DNA of 64,000 bases. It comes from Sphingorhabdus rigui. GTDB taxonomy: Bacteria; Pseudomonadota; Alphaproteobacteria; Sphingomonadales; Sphingomonadaceae. The stretch lies in the NCBI RefSeq assembly GCF_014196595.1, contig NZ_JACIEA010000001.1, positions 622,845 to 686,844 of the forward strand. Direction: 5' to 3'. Below are positions 37,941 to 51,999 of this stretch, in pieces (the first letter of the stretch is position 1; every line of letters starts with the position of its first letter). The translations under genes and the position numbers were made by a program. The notes below the pieces were generated by a model. The model was given only the letters and a program-made list of their open reading frames with translations, searched no databases and was not told where the DNA came from.

Positions 37941-39191
37941 TTATTCGCTGCGCAACGCTTCAATCGGCGAAAGACGTGATGCCCTGATGGCGGGGTAGCC
38001 GCCAAATACGATGCCGATGATTGCCGAAAACGCGACAGACATTAGTGCGGTGTCCAACCCGACGGGGGCCGGGAAGTCGGCCACTTGCTGAAATATCGCG
38101 GCGGCGAGGATCGCCAATGTCAGGCCGATAGCGCCGCCAATGACGCACAGCACAGCGGCTTCAACGAGGAACTGGTTACGGATGTCGCTGCGCTTTGCGC
38201 CCAGCGCCATGCGAAGGCCAATTTCCCGCGTGCGTTCGGTAACGCTGACCAGCATGATGTTCATGATACCGATCCCGCCCACCAGCAACGATATGGATGC
38301 AATAGCGACCAAAACGGCCTGAAAAATCTGCGTCACTTGACCGGTCGTCTCCGCGATTTCCGTTGTTGTGCGCACAGTGAACGGGCTAATCCTTCCTTTG
38401 GGTACGCGGTAGCGGTCGCGTAACATGCGTTTGATTTCCCGCTGCCCCGTGAGCAGTGAATCTTCATCCTCGAAACCGACGAACAGCAGTGTCACATCGT
38501 CAGGTCCCTGCATCGCCGTCGTCTGCAGCCGCTGGCGCAGCGTCGTGATCGGCACCACAATTTGGTCGTCATTGTCGTTACCCAAATTGCTGCCCTTGCT
38601 TTCGAGCAAACCGATGACCTTAAAGGGGACGCGATTGATGCGCACGGTTTCGCCTACAGGATTTGCATCCGCGAACAGCTTGTCCGCGACCGTCTGTCCG
38701 ATCACAACAACACGTGCCGCCGCACCGACATCGCCATCGGTCAGAAAACGGCCTTCGGACGCAGCGACGTTGGACACAATGCCATATTCAGGCGTGGCGC
38801 CAGTCGCTTGTGTGGTAGCGCTGCGGCCCGGTGTGACCAGTTGCACGCTACTGCGGATCTGGGGTGCAACAGCGCTCACGCCCGATACCTGCCGCAAAAT
38901 GGCACGGCCATCGCGCTCGGTTAAGCGGCCGCGGTCTGTGGAACGCGGCGGGCCGCTGCCGCTGTCGGGCTGCGGCACGACGATGGCCATATTCGAACCT
39001 AATGTCGCGATCTGCTGCGTCACCGAAACCTGTGCGCCATTGCCCACCGCTACCGCTAAGATGACGGAGAATACCCCGATCATCACGCCAAGCGTGGTGA
39101 GGATAGAGCGCATCAAATTGGTGCGCAGCGCCGTCATCGCAATTGCAATATTGACGCCCCAGCCAGCGATGGAGTTTAGCAGCTTACTCAT
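37941..39191 (-). CDS. MacB-type ABC transporter permease
   Basis: 416 residues. Four transmembrane segments surround a large periplasmic domain, beginning AIAMTALRTNLMRSILTTLG and with the C-terminal VSVTERTREIGLRMALGAKR motif of the MacB/FtsX family. It is the last gene of an adaptor-ATPase-permease operon and its ATG overlaps the ATPase stop (ATGA at 39188-39191). It probably drives tripartite efflux of a peptide, lipid or drug through a TolC-like channel encoded elsewhere. Confidence 0.92.
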   Translation of the reverse strand: MSKLLNSIAGWGVNIAIAMTALRTNLMRSILTTLGVMIGVFSVILAVAVGNGAQVSVTQQIATLGSNMAIVVPQPDSGSGPPRSTDRGRLTERDGRAILRQVSGVSAVAPQIRSSVQLVTPGRSATTQATGATPEYGIVSNVAASEGRFLTDGDVGAAARVVVIGQTVADKLFADANPVGETVRINRVPFKVIGLLESKGSNLGNDNDDQIVVPITTLRQRLQTTAMQGPDDVTLLFVGFEDEDSLLTGQREIKRMLRDRYRVPKGRISPFTVRTTTEIAETTGQVTQIFQAVLVAIASISLLVGGIGIMNIMLVSVTERTREIGLRMALGAKRSDIRNQFLVEAAVLCVIGGAIGLTLAILAAAIFQQVADFPAPVGLDTALMSVAFSAIIGIVFGGYPAIRASRLSPIEALRSE

Positions 39192-39901
39192 CCGGCAACC
39201 GCGCGGCGTCGCGATTTGACCGCAGCGTCTTCAATGATCCGCCCGTCGCGAAAGACAATCCGTCGTTCGGCATATTCGGCAATATCGGGCTCATGCGTGA
39301 CGACGATGAGGGTAATGCCTTCGTCGTTGAGTTTCTGGAAAATACCCATGATATCGAGCGATGTCTGGGTATCCAGCGCGCCTGTTGGTTCGTCAGCAAG
39401 CAGCATGAGGGGGTCGGTGACCAACGCGCGGGCGATGGCAACGCGCTGTTGCTGGCCACCCGACAGCTTGGCAGGGGTGTTCTGCAAACGGTTACCAAGC
39501 CCCATCGCCTCTAGCTTCGCCTGCGCACGTTCCCGGCGTTCGGTATAGCCAAGGCCAGCGTAAATGAGCGGTACCGCCACATTGTCCAACGCGCTCGTGC
39601 GGGCGAGCAGGTTGAACTGTTGAAACACAAAGCCAATTTTGCGGTTGCGGATTTCAGCCAACGCGTCGCTGTCGAGCGTTTTTGTATCGATGCCGTCAAG
39701 TAACAAGGTGCCCGATGTGGGTATATCCAGACAACCGATCATATTCATGAACGTCGATTTGCCCGAGCCGCTGGCACCCATAATCGCGACGAACTCGCCA
39801 CGCTTTATGGTCAGGGAAACGCCGTTGACCGCGTGCAGAACCTCGCCGCCGATCACATAATCTTTTACCAGATCATGCGTTTCAAGAAGCGGCGCTGTCA
39901 T
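39188..39901 (-). CDS. ABC transporter ATP-binding protein (MacB/LolD type)
   Basis: About 237 residues. All ABC motifs are present: Walker A GASGSGKST, Q-loop FVFQQFNLLART, signature LSGGQQQRVAIARAL, Walker B MLLADEPTGALD and the H-loop VVTHEPDIAEY. The ATG at 39901 is preferred; an ATG four codons earlier is possible. Either way the start lies inside the 3' end of the adaptor gene, so the three genes are tightly coupled. Confidence 0.95.
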   Translation of the reverse strand: MTAPLLETHDLVKDYVIGGEVLHAVNGVSLTIKRGEFVAIMGASGSGKSTFMNMIGCLDIPTSGTLLLDGIDTKTLDSDALAEIRNRKIGFVFQQFNLLARTSALDNVAVPLIYAGLGYTERRERAQAKLEAMGLGNRLQNTPAKLSGGQQQRVAIARALVTDPLMLLADEPTGALDTQTSLDIMGIFQKLNDEGITLIVVTHEPDIAEYAERRIVFRDGRIIEDAAVKSRRRAVAG

Positions 39902-41159
39902 CTTCGTCCGCATTGTCGTCGGTTTTGGGTTTCGGCTTCAAGGATTTTGTCCGGACGAGAACTTTGTCTCCCGCTTTGATGCCCGAAGTCACTTCGGTAT
40001 AATCGTCACCTTGTAAGCCGATCTGAATCTGTTTCCTGACCGGGCGATACAGATCGGTTCCTGCCAGATACAATGTAGGCTTGGGCGTTTGCTTTTTTTC
40101 GGGTGCCCCGGGCTTTTCTTCTTTCGGTTCGCCCCGGTCGGCCAATTTGGGACGGAAGCGAAGCGCGTTGGTTGGCACGCGCAACACATTGGCCTTTGCG
40201 CCAGTGATGATTTCTACATTCGCGGTCATTCCGGGCAGCAATTTGCCATCTTTATTGTCCACGTCGATGATGACGAGATAGCTGACCACATTCTGCGTTT
40301 CCACCGGAGCTTTGCGGACCTGTCGGACTTTTGCGCGGAATATATCATTGGGGTAACTGTCGACGGTGAAGGTCACATCTTGGCCTTCGATAATCTGGCC
40401 GATGTCTGCTTCGTCAACCGATGCCTCGACTTGCATCTTGGTGGTGTCGGCCGCGATTTCGAAAAGGTTTGGCGTTTGGAAACTGGCGGCGACGGTGGTG
40501 CCGGGTTCAACAAGTTTATTGATGATGACCCCGCTGGCAGGCGCGACAATAACGGTGCGGTTCAGATCGAGCCGTGCTGACGAAAGCTCCGCCGTGCCTT
40601 GGCTGATCTGTGCATTGCCGCTTTGCGTTTGCGCCAGTGCAACCTGCAAGGCGTTGCGCGCGCTGTTAAGCTTGCTTTGCGCGATGTCGAGGCCTGCCTT
40701 CGACACAAAGCCGCGTTCCGCCAGCGCCCGTTGCCGCGCAAAATCGCGTTCCTGTATCTCAAGCTCCGACCGCGCACGGGCAACATTGGCAACCGTTTGC
40801 TGTAAACCGGCGCGGGCAAGTGCAACTTGTGCTTCGGACTGCTGCACGCGCGCACGCACGCGGGTTGAGTCGATCTCGGCAAGGACTTGGCCTGCCTTAA
40901 CCGGCGAATTGAAATCGACGTAGACCTTGGTCACTTGTCCCGACACCTCGGTGCCGACCTTGATTGTGTTCAGCGCGCGAACTTTGCCGCTGGCCGAAAC
41001 CTTGCGCAAAACTTCGCCGCGCGTGACGGTCTCGCTGACATATTCATAGTCATGCGGGGTAGGGCGTACGATGCGGTAGAGAATGAATAGCAGTACAAGC
41101 GCGATAATCGCTGACCAGACGCGGTGCCGTTTCACCCAAGCCCGTATTGTTTCAAACAT
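39882..41159 (-). CDS. MacA-type periplasmic adaptor subunit
   Basis: About 425 residues from the ATG at 41159 (MFETIRAWVKRH). One N-terminal membrane anchor (VWSAIIALVLLFILYRIV) is followed by a barrel-sandwich domain (SGKVRALNTIKVGTEVSGQV), a long alpha-hairpin, a second lipoyl half (VIVAPASGVIINKLVEPGTT) and a beta-barrel. It stabilises and stimulates the MacB-type pump. The tail is Lys/Pro/Asp-rich. The 15-codon longer frame lacks a convincing start. It is the first gene of the operon and lies downstream of the rpoC terminator on the same strand. Confidence 0.92.
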   Translation of the reverse strand: MFETIRAWVKRHRVWSAIIALVLLFILYRIVRPTPHDYEYVSETVTRGEVLRKVSASGKVRALNTIKVGTEVSGQVTKVYVDFNSPVKAGQVLAEIDSTRVRARVQQSEAQVALARAGLQQTVANVARARSELEIQERDFARQRALAERGFVSKAGLDIAQSKLNSARNALQVALAQTQSGNAQISQGTAELSSARLDLNRTVIVAPASGVIINKLVEPGTTVAASFQTPNLFEIAADTTKMQVEASVDEADIGQIIEGQDVTFTVDSYPNDIFRAKVRQVRKAPVETQNVVSYLVIIDVDNKDGKLLPGMTANVEIITGAKANVLRVPTNALRFRPKLADRGEPKEEKPGAPEKKQTPKPTLYLAGTDLYRPVRKQIQIGLQGDDYTEVTSGIKAGDKVLVRTKSLKPKPKTDDNADEDDSAAS

Positions 41160-41241
41160 CCGACCCGCCCTCAATTGTCTTCCGTCACTGTATATGTAGT
41201 GCAAAAAGATTAGGCCAGTGATTTATTCACATAACACAGCA

Positions 41242-41274
41242 AAAAGCCCGCCGGAATTGCTTCCAGCGGGCTTT
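41242..41274 (-). terminator. Intrinsic terminator after rpoC
   Basis: AAAAGCCCGC (from 41242) pairs with GCGGGCTTTT (to about 41274). A GC-rich stem with A and T tracts on both sides makes it potentially bidirectional. It separates rpoBC from the MacAB-like operon. Confidence 0.85.
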
Positions 41275-41299
41275 TGTTATTCCTTGAAGGAAGCGAAGC

Positions 41300-45580
<4,281 letters not shown>

Positions 45581-45660
45581 AATCTTTTCCTCATTGGGCT
45601 TTTGCCCATGAAAACCTAAGGGCAGGGGCAGGGGGCGGACCTAAGTCCGCCCGGCTCTGC

Positions 45661-48600
45661 TTATTCCGCTGCCTCGGCAAAGCCCTCGTCACCTTCGATC
45701 AAGTCGTGCGCTTTCAGGTCAACATTCAGACCCAATGAGCGCATTTCCTTAACCAGAACGTTGAAGCTTTCGGGGATACCGGCTTCAAAGCTGTCGTCAC
45801 CCTTGACGATCGCTTCGTAAACCTTGGTACGCCCGATAACGTCATCGGATTTGACCGTGAGCATTTCCTGCAAGGTATAGGCCGCGCCATATGCCTGAAG
45901 TGCCCAGCATTCCATTTCCCCGAAACGCTGACCACCGAATTGCGCCTTACCACCGAGTGGCTGCTGCGTAACAAGGCTGTACGGTCCGATTGAACGGGCG
46001 TGGATCTTGTCATCAACAAGGTGATGCAATTTAAGCATGTAGATGATGCCTACGGTTACCTTACGGTCGAACTTGTCACCGGTACGGCCGTCGAACAGGT
46101 CGGATTGACCCGAACCGTCAAGTCCAGCGAGCTGGAGCATTGTGGTCACGTCCGCTTCACGTGCGCCGTCGAACACAGGTGTGCCCATTGGAACGCCGGT
46201 GACGACATTGCTTGCAAGTTCAATGATGTCCGCGTCGCTGCGGTTCTTGATCTCGTCGGCATAATCTTCGCCATAGGCCTTGGCCAAACGTTCGCGCACG
46301 ATCGCTGGCGGTGCCGCGGCTTCAGGGTTCGGGTTATTGTGTCGCCACTCTTCCAAAGCCTCACCAATTTGCATGCCCAAACCGCGTGCGGCCCAACCAA
46401 GGTGGGTTTCGAAAATCTGCCCGACATTCATACGCGATGGAACGCCCAACGGGTTGAGCACGATGTCGACAGGTGTACCATCGGCAAGGAACGGCATGTC
46501 TTCTTGCGGAAGGATCCGCGAGATAACACCCTTGTTTCCGTGACGTCCGGCCATCTTGTCGCCTGGCTGCAGCTTACGCTTAACCGCGACGAACACCTTG
46601 ACCATCTTGAGCACGCCAGGTGCGAGTTCATCACCGCGCTCCAGCTTCTCACGACGATCTTCGAACTTCTCAACGATCAGCTTGACGGCATCGTCATACT
46701 GAACCTTGACCGCTTCCAGGTCGCCCTGGATCTTGTCATCGGCAACCGCGATTTTCCACCATTCGTGACGCTCGACTTCGCTGAGATTATCCTCAGTGAT
46801 CGTGTCGCCCTTCTTGATACCCTTTGGCGCTGCGGCTGCAGTTTGACCAATGAGCATGTCTTTCAGGCGGTTGTATGTCGCACGGTTCAAAATCGAACGT
46901 TCGTCCTCGCGATCCTTCGCAAGACGCTCGATTTCTTCGCGTTCGATGGCCATCGCACGCTCGTCCTTGTCGATGCCGTGGCGGTTAAACACGCGCACTT
47001 CAACAACAGTACCAGCTACACCAGGTGACAGACGCAACGATGTGTCGCGCACGTCGCTTGCCTTTTCACCAAAGATGGCGCGCAGCAGCTTTTCTTCGGG
47101 CGTCATTGGGCTCTCGCCCTTTGGCGTGATCTTGCCGACCAGAATGTCACCGGGGTGCACTTCTGCGCCGATGTACACGATGCCAGCTTCGTCGAGGCTG
47201 CGAAGCGCTTCTTCACCTACGTTTGGAATATCGCGGGTGATATCTTCAGGTCCAAGCTTTGTATCGCGGGCCATAACTTCGAATTCTTCGATGTGGACCG
47301 AAGTGAAGACATCGTCTTTCACGATGCGTTCGGAGATCAAGATCGAGTCTTCGTAGTTGTAACCGTTCCAAGGCATAAACGCGACGAGGCTGTTCTTGCC
47401 CAGTGCGAGTTCGCCCAGTTCGGTCGAAGGACCGTCGGCGATGATGTCGCCAGCTTCGATGACGTCACCAACCTTCACCAATGGTTTCTGGTTGATGCAG
47501 GTGTTCTGGTTCGAACGCTGGAACTTTTGCAGCGTGTAGATGTCGACGCCCGATTTGCCGGGTTCAACGTCGCCAGTCACGCGGACAACGATACGGGTCG
47601 CATCGACTTGGTCGACGATACCGGTGCGGCGTGCAGCGATAGCAGCGCCGGAATCGCGGGCAACGGTTTCTTCCATGCCGGTGCCGACAAACGGTGCTTC
47701 TGCACGGAGCAAAGGCACGGCCTGACGTTGCATGTTCGAACCCATCAATGCGCGGTTGGCGTCATCGTTTTCCAGGAACGGGATGAGCGACGCAGCAACC
47801 GAAACCAGCTGCTTTGGCGAAACGTCCATCAACGTGATCTGGTCGCGCGGTGCCATCAGGAATTCGCCAGCTTCACGTGACGAAATCAGGTCCTCGGCAA
47901 AGCTGCCATCGGCGTTCAGTTCGGCGTTCGCCTGCGCGATGGTGTTCTTCTGCTCTTCCATGGCGGAGAGATAGACCACGTCGTCGGTGACTTTATTGTC
48001 GATGACCTTGCGGTACGGCGTTTCGATAAAGCCATATTTGTTCACGCGGCTGAATGATGCCAGCGAGTTGATCAGACCGATGTTCGGGCCTTCTGGCGTT
48101 TCAATCGGGCAGATACGGCCATAATGCGTTGGGTGAACGTCGCGGACTTCAAAGCCGGCGCGCTCACGCGTCAGACCACCTGGTCCAAGGGCCGAAACGC
48201 GGCGCTTGTGGGTGACTTCCGAAAGCGGGTTGGTCTGATCCATAAACTGCGACAATTGCGAGCTGCCGAAGAATTCGCGCACCGCAGCAACCGCTGGCTT
48301 TGCGTTGATCAGATCGTTTGGCATCACGGTCGATACGTCAACCGAGCTCATACGTTCTTTCACGGCGCGCTCCATACGGAGCAGACCGACGCGATACTGG
48401 TTTTCCAGCAATTCGCCGACCGAACGGACACGACGGTTGCCGAGGTTATCGATATCGTCGATTTCGCCCTTGCCGTCCTTCAGGTTCACCAGTTCCTTGA
48501 CCACGGCGAGGATATCCTCCGTCCGCAAGGTGGTGAGCGTGTCTTCAACGTCAAGCTGCAGACGCATGTTCAACTTCACGCGGCCAACCGCGCTGAGGTC

Positions 48601-49818
48601 GTAGCGATCTGGATCAAAGAACAGGCCAGCGAACAATGCTTCTGCGGTTTCGCGCGTTGGCGGCTCGCCAGGACGCATGACGCGGTAGATCGCATCAAGG
48701 CCCATGTCGCGGTTCTCGGCCTTGTCGGCCTTCAACGTGTTGCGCATCCATGCGCCGGTGATGACATGGTCGATGTCGAGCAGCTCAAGGCTGTCGATGC
48801 CGGCCTTGTCCAATGCTTCCAAGTTTTCAGCGGTGATTTCGTCACCCGCTTCAACATAAATCCGGCCCGTCTTTTCGTCGATCAGGTCGAACGCCGAATA
48901 ACGGCCAAAGATTTCTTCGGTCGGGATCAGCAGATGCGTCAGGCCATCCTTGACCGCTTTGTTCGCGGCGCGTGGGGTAACCTTGGTGCCCGCAGGGAAC
49001 ACGACTTCGCCGGTCTTTGCATCGACGATGTCGAACATCGGTTTCGACGCACGCCATTGTTCCGCGTTGAATGGAATTTTCCAGCCACCGGTGCCACGTT
49101 CAAATGTCACGCGGTCGTAGAAGTGGCTGAGGATTTCTTCGTCGTTCAAGCCCAGCGCGTAGAGCAAGGTCGTGACCGGCAATTTGCGCTTACGGTCGAT
49201 ACGGACGTTGACGATATCCTTGGCATCAAATTCAAAGTCGAGCCACGAACCACGGTATGGAATAACGCGCGCGGCGAACAGATATTTGCCCGATGAGTGC
49301 GTTTTACCGCGGTCATGGTCAAAAAGAACGCCCGGCGAACGGTGCATCTGCGAAACGATAACGCGCTCTGTACCGTTGACGAAGAATGTGCCGTTATGCG
49401 TCATGAGCGGCATGTCGCCCATGTATACGTCCTGCTCCTTAATATCGAGGACCGAACGCGCTTCGGTGTCAGGGTCAACCTCAAACACGATGAGGCGCAA
49501 TGTCACCTTCATCTGTGCGGCATAGGTAATTCCGCGCTGACGGCATTCTTCAACGTCATATTTGGGATCTTCGAGTTCGTAATGGACGAAGTCGAGTTCC
49601 GACGTTCCGGCAAAATCCTTAATCGGGAAAACGCTGCGCAGCGTTTTTTCGAGGCCGGATACATAACCAATGGACGGGTCAGAGCGCAGGAACTGCTCAT
49701 AGCTTTCGCGCTGAACCTCAATCAGGTTGGGCATGTCGATAACTTCGTGGATGTTACCGAAGATTTTGCGGATACGCTTTTGACGCGAGAGTGTCGCAGG
49801 AGCGGTACGGGTTGCCAT
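45661..49818 (-). CDS. rpoB: RNA polymerase beta subunit
   Basis: About 1,385 residues. Starts at the ATG at 49818 ([18 protein letters not shown]), where RpoB homology begins; the frame extends 17 codons upstream without similarity. The rifampicin-region motif [20 protein letters not shown] is intact with wild-type-like residues, as are [11 protein letters not shown] and the C-terminal [18 protein letters not shown]. It is normally downstream of rplL; here the upstream neighbour is an accessory region, and a consensus-like promoter lies 200 bp upstream. Confidence 0.99.
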   Translation of the reverse strand: MATRTAPATLSRQKRIRKIFGNIHEVIDMPNLIEVQRESYEQFLRSDPSIGYVSGLEKTLRSVFPIKDFAGTSELDFVHYELEDPKYDVEECRQRGITYAAQMKVTLRLIVFEVDPDTEARSVLDIKEQDVYMGDMPLMTHNGTFFVNGTERVIVSQMHRSPGVLFDHDRGKTHSSGKYLFAARVIPYRGSWLDFEFDAKDIVNVRIDRKRKLPVTTLLYALGLNDEEILSHFYDRVTFERGTGGWKIPFNAEQWRASKPMFDIVDAKTGEVVFPAGTKVTPRAANKAVKDGLTHLLIPTEEIFGRYSAFDLIDEKTGRIYVEAGDEITAENLEALDKAGIDSLELLDIDHVITGAWMRNTLKADKAENRDMGLDAIYRVMRPGEPPTRETAEALFAGLFFDPDRYDLSAVGRVKLNMRLQLDVEDTLTTLRTEDILAVVKELVNLKDGKGEIDDIDNLGNRRVRSVGELLENQYRVGLLRMERAVKERMSSVDVSTVMPNDLINAKPAVAAVREFFGSSQLSQFMDQTNPLSEVTHKRRVSALGPGGLTRERAGFEVRDVHPTHYGRICPIETPEGPNIGLINSLASFSRVNKYGFIETPYRKVIDNKVTDDVVYLSAMEEQKNTIAQANAELNADGSFAEDLISSREAGEFLMAPRDQITLMDVSPKQLVSVAASLIPFLENDDANRALMGSNMQRQAVPLLRAEAPFVGTGMEETVARDSGAAIAARRTGIVDQVDATRIVVRVTGDVEPGKSGVDIYTLQKFQRSNQNTCINQKPLVKVGDVIEAGDIIADGPSTELGELALGKNSLVAFMPWNGYNYEDSILISERIVKDDVFTSVHIEEFEVMARDTKLGPEDITRDIPNVGEEALRSLDEAGIVYIGAEVHPGDILVGKITPKGESPMTPEEKLLRAIFGEKASDVRDTSLRLSPGVAGTVVEVRVFNRHGIDKDERAMAIEREEIERLAKDREDERSILNRATYNRLKDMLIGQTAAAAPKGIKKGDTITEDNLSEVERHEWWKIAVADDKIQGDLEAVKVQYDDAVKLIVEKFEDRREKLERGDELAPGVLKMVKVFVAVKRKLQPGDKMAGRHGNKGVISRILPQEDMPFLADGTPVDIVLNPLGVPSRMNVGQIFETHLGWAARGLGMQIGEALEEWRHNNPNPEAAAPPAIVRERLAKAYGEDYADEIKNRSDADIIELASNVVTGVPMGTPVFDGAREADVTTMLQLAGLDGSGQSDLFDGRTGDKFDRKVTVGIIYMLKLHHLVDDKIHARSIGPYSLVTQQPLGGKAQFGGQRFGEMECWALQAYGAAYTLQEMLTVKSDDVIGRTKVYEAIVKGDDSFEAGIPESFNVLVKEMRSLGLNVDLKAHDLIEGDEGFAEAAE

Positions 49819-50464
49819 AAGGTGCTTTGCCTCAGTTAGAAATGTCAAACGCGCTAAATTCGTTTTCACCAGACAAGAAAAGGCCGCATGGCAAAGGTCC
49901 GAAGATTCGGGTCCTGCCGTGCAGCCGTTTCGCGTATGTGAAAATCCAGACCCTTCAATGCTTTAGCCAAGTTGCGCGACGACAAGGCCAATCCCGATGG
50001 GGCAGATGTTGGACGTCGTATAGAGCCGCAGGCGGTGAGGGTCAACCCCGGCCTGCGCCAATCACAGCCAATTCCGCGGCGGCGCAGCACCCGCAAGCGG
50101 GCCGGATTTGGCCCTTAAGGATACAAAAGACACCTGCGGCGATGAAATGATTGTCCCCTTTGTCGCTTTAAGTGTGGAAGGCGGCTGTTGTGCGAACCCC
50201 GATCAGCCAGAGGGGCAGTTACCGATGACCGCGCCGATGATCGCAGGGCAAATCCTACATTTCAAGGGGCGAGGGGTAGCGGTGCCGAAATGACCGGGGC
50301 CCGTCACCCTCCATTCGTCACCCTGGAGCCGAAGGCGTGCAGAGCACAACTGTTTCAGGGTCTTACTTTTTTACTACGTGAAAATTGGCACTTTAGGCGA
50401 ATAAGCCGCTAGACATTTGTTCACAGTATGCTTCGGTTTTGGCGTTCATCCACTGAAGGCGGCA
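49819..50464. other. 646-bp gap upstream of rpoB
   Basis: It holds the rpoB promoter (50017-50045) and a leader of roughly 190 bases with no clear attenuator or riboswitch. It also holds a GC-rich patch with short hairpins (for example CCCGCTTGCGGG near 50090) and a dispersed-repeat-like stretch around 50300-50350. Short ORFs here (for example 50108-50293) have no ribosome site or recognisable composition. rplL, expected here in many relatives, is absent. Confidence 0.6.
50017..50045 (-). promoter_or_regulatory. Sigma-70-like promoter for rpoBC
   Basis: On the minus strand, -35 TTGACC (50040-50045) and -10 TATACG (50017-50022) are separated by exactly 17 bases. Predicted transcription starts near 50010, giving a leader of about 190 bases before the rpoB ATG. 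Confidence 0.6.
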
Positions 50465-51070
50465 TTAGCGAATAACTCTACCCATGATTTGAACGCTGTC
50501 GGGAACGGACAGGATACCTGTATCCCTAATGTCAAGATTTCCGCCGATTATCAGGTCGGCAGGTAGCGTAGTAATGGGGTTATATCTTAACACTAAGTCG
50601 TCTCTAACGGACAGTCGACATGGCAACGACGATATCTGCAGCCCATTTAGGTCAAGGCTATGATCAAAGTGCATATCTGGCCTGGCCAGTTCAAAATGAA
50701 AGAGCGCGCCCCAATCGCGAGCTAGAATCTGCCGGACCGTAGATTCGACGTTGGGAAAACGCTCAATGAAGGCTCTCAAGTTCACACGTCTATTTCTGGC
50801 ATTGCGGAACTCTAGATTTGCGGGGCTAAGCAAATATCGACGGTTTTCTTTATGCAAACGAAACAGCACGAGTTTGCCGCTCTCCCGGTAATCTTCAAAC
50901 CACGACTTGCTTTCGATGCACCAGCTAGTGTCGGTCGACCAGAAACGTGCTGCCTGATGGTTTTCGAGTGAGAGAGCAGACAAGCGGCCATCAATGTACA
51001 AGACGTGTGATCCTAAGATGATCGCCTCTAGGTGGCTGCGGTCATAATGTCCCAAAGATCGTCCATGCAT
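50465..51070 (-). CDS. Hypothetical protein with phage-type N domain and LRR-like C repeats
   Basis: 201 residues. The central segment DTSWCIESKSWFEDYRESG resembles a domain seen in T4-like phage and accessory bacterial proteins, with a WC(T/I) start followed by YxxxGxLxxxxxK (recollection). The C terminus has short repeats of a leucine-rich type: LVLRYNPITTLPADL, then LIIGGNLDIRDTGILSVPDSV. Such LP-D-L-x-V-GG-x-L-D repeats are also common in phage proteins. No ribosome site is obvious. It lies 56 bp after the HNH gene and could be cotranscribed. Function unknown. Confidence 0.65.
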   Translation of the reverse strand: MHGRSLGHYDRSHLEAIILGSHVLYIDGRLSALSLENHQAARFWSTDTSWCIESKSWFEDYRESGKLVLFRLHKENRRYLLSPANLEFRNARNRRVNLRAFIERFPNVESTVRQILARDWGALFHFELARPDMHFDHSLDLNGLQISSLPCRLSVRDDLVLRYNPITTLPADLIIGGNLDIRDTGILSVPDSVQIMGRVIR

Positions 51071-51082
51071 GATGTGCGATAG

Positions 51083-51107
51083 TTGATCACAATTGTGAAA
51101 GGATCAA
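51083..51107. promoter_or_regulatory. Nested palindrome before the LRR-like gene
   Basis: A perfect 12-bp palindrome TCACAATTGTGA (51087-51098) is flanked by outer arms TTGATC (51083-51088) and GATCAA (51102-51107). It sits 17 bases upstream of the start of the 50465-51070 gene, between it and the HNH gene. Candidate operator; function inferred. Confidence 0.4.
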
Positions 51108-51126
51108 TAAAAAAGATCTAAAACAA

Positions 51127-51999
51127 TTAGTTAAGTCGATACGTCCCACGATTGTCGATAAAATCTATCACTCCAGCCGACTTCAGTTCCTGCAATACCC
51201 TACTCAGCGTCTGCTCTGGTGTTTCGCCCTTGCTGTTGACGTCCGCAATGATCTTGGCGAGCTCATGCTCGATGAGGTTTTGTCGGGTAAAATTGCTTGC
51301 GTGCTCGCTGTTCACTAGCCTCACGATTGCTGCATAAACAGCATCTTTCCAGCTCTTGCGCTTGTCGCGCGCGCTTTGGACATCTCCAACGAACCCGTTC
51401 GGCGCTGCAACGACGGCAGCCAGTTCGTCGACAGACATCGGATAATTTTTATGGATAATGCGATGGCAGTTCGGACACAGGGCGGCAAGGTCATCGAGAG
51501 TCGTAGCGCTTCCCTCTTGTATCAACGCCACAGGCTTCTTGTGATGCGCCTCAATATAATCTGCCGCTAGCGCTCCGTATATTTCAGATAGATTGATGCT
51601 ACACGCTTCGCAGCGGGCTTCTGCCAAAGTGGCTTTGAACTTGGCAATAAGTTTTGGGTCACGCTCTCGTACCAAATGTAACTTTGGAACAAGTCGCCCT
51701 TCAAATCCTTCGTAGATATCTAACTCTTCTTTTAACTGGGACGGCTGGGGAGACGCTTTCCGCCACTGACGAAAACGCCAGATGCCTGTTCCAGCGTCAC
51801 TTTCGAACAAGTCTTGTTTGTGCTTGAAGGCTTTATAATCGGAGCATCGTTCCTGCAGTCGTGCCCTCACACTTGCTGCCGGGTCTGCAGGGAAAGGGGC
51901 CTGGGCAACTTTTAGAACCTGCGCAGTAATATCGGAATAATGCGCTTCACCGCCAAGTGCTTCAAGTGCGTCGACAATGTTACCTACAGTTATTGGCAT
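51127..51999 (-). CDS. HNH endonuclease with N-terminal wHTH and DpnI/Dam-replacing-like C-terminal wHTH
   Basis: About 290 residues. Residues ~1-80 form a HARE/winged-helix-like region (TVGNIVDALEALGGEAHYSD). The middle is an HNH nuclease with zinc-binding cysteines CEAC and CPNC around IEAHHKKPVA and CPNCHRIIHK. The last ~75 residues (SWKDAVYAAIVRLV through IDFIDNRGTYRL) resemble the winged helix at the C terminus of DpnI and Dam-replacing proteins. This suggests a modification-dependent or otherwise DNA-targeting restriction enzyme. ATG 51999 is chosen; a TTG at 52062 would add 21 residues. Base composition is lower in GC than rpoB and lepA, which suggests transfer. Confidence 0.75.
   Translation of the reverse strand: MPITVGNIVDALEALGGEAHYSDITAQVLKVAQAPFPADPAASVRARLQERCSDYKAFKHKQDLFESDAGTGIWRFRQWRKASPQPSQLKEELDIYEGFEGRLVPKLHLVRERDPKLIAKFKATLAEARCEACSINLSEIYGALAADYIEAHHKKPVALIQEGSATTLDDLAALCPNCHRIIHKNYPMSVDELAAVVAAPNGFVGDVQSARDKRKSWKDAVYAAIVRLVNSEHASNFTRQNLIEHELAKIIADVNSKGETPEQTLSRVLQELKSAGVIDFIDNRGTYRLN

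Noticed and set aside
50108-50293. Possible small plus-strand gene upstream of rpoB
   Set aside because: No ribosome binding site, no recognisable features, and it overlaps repeat-like intergenic sequence.
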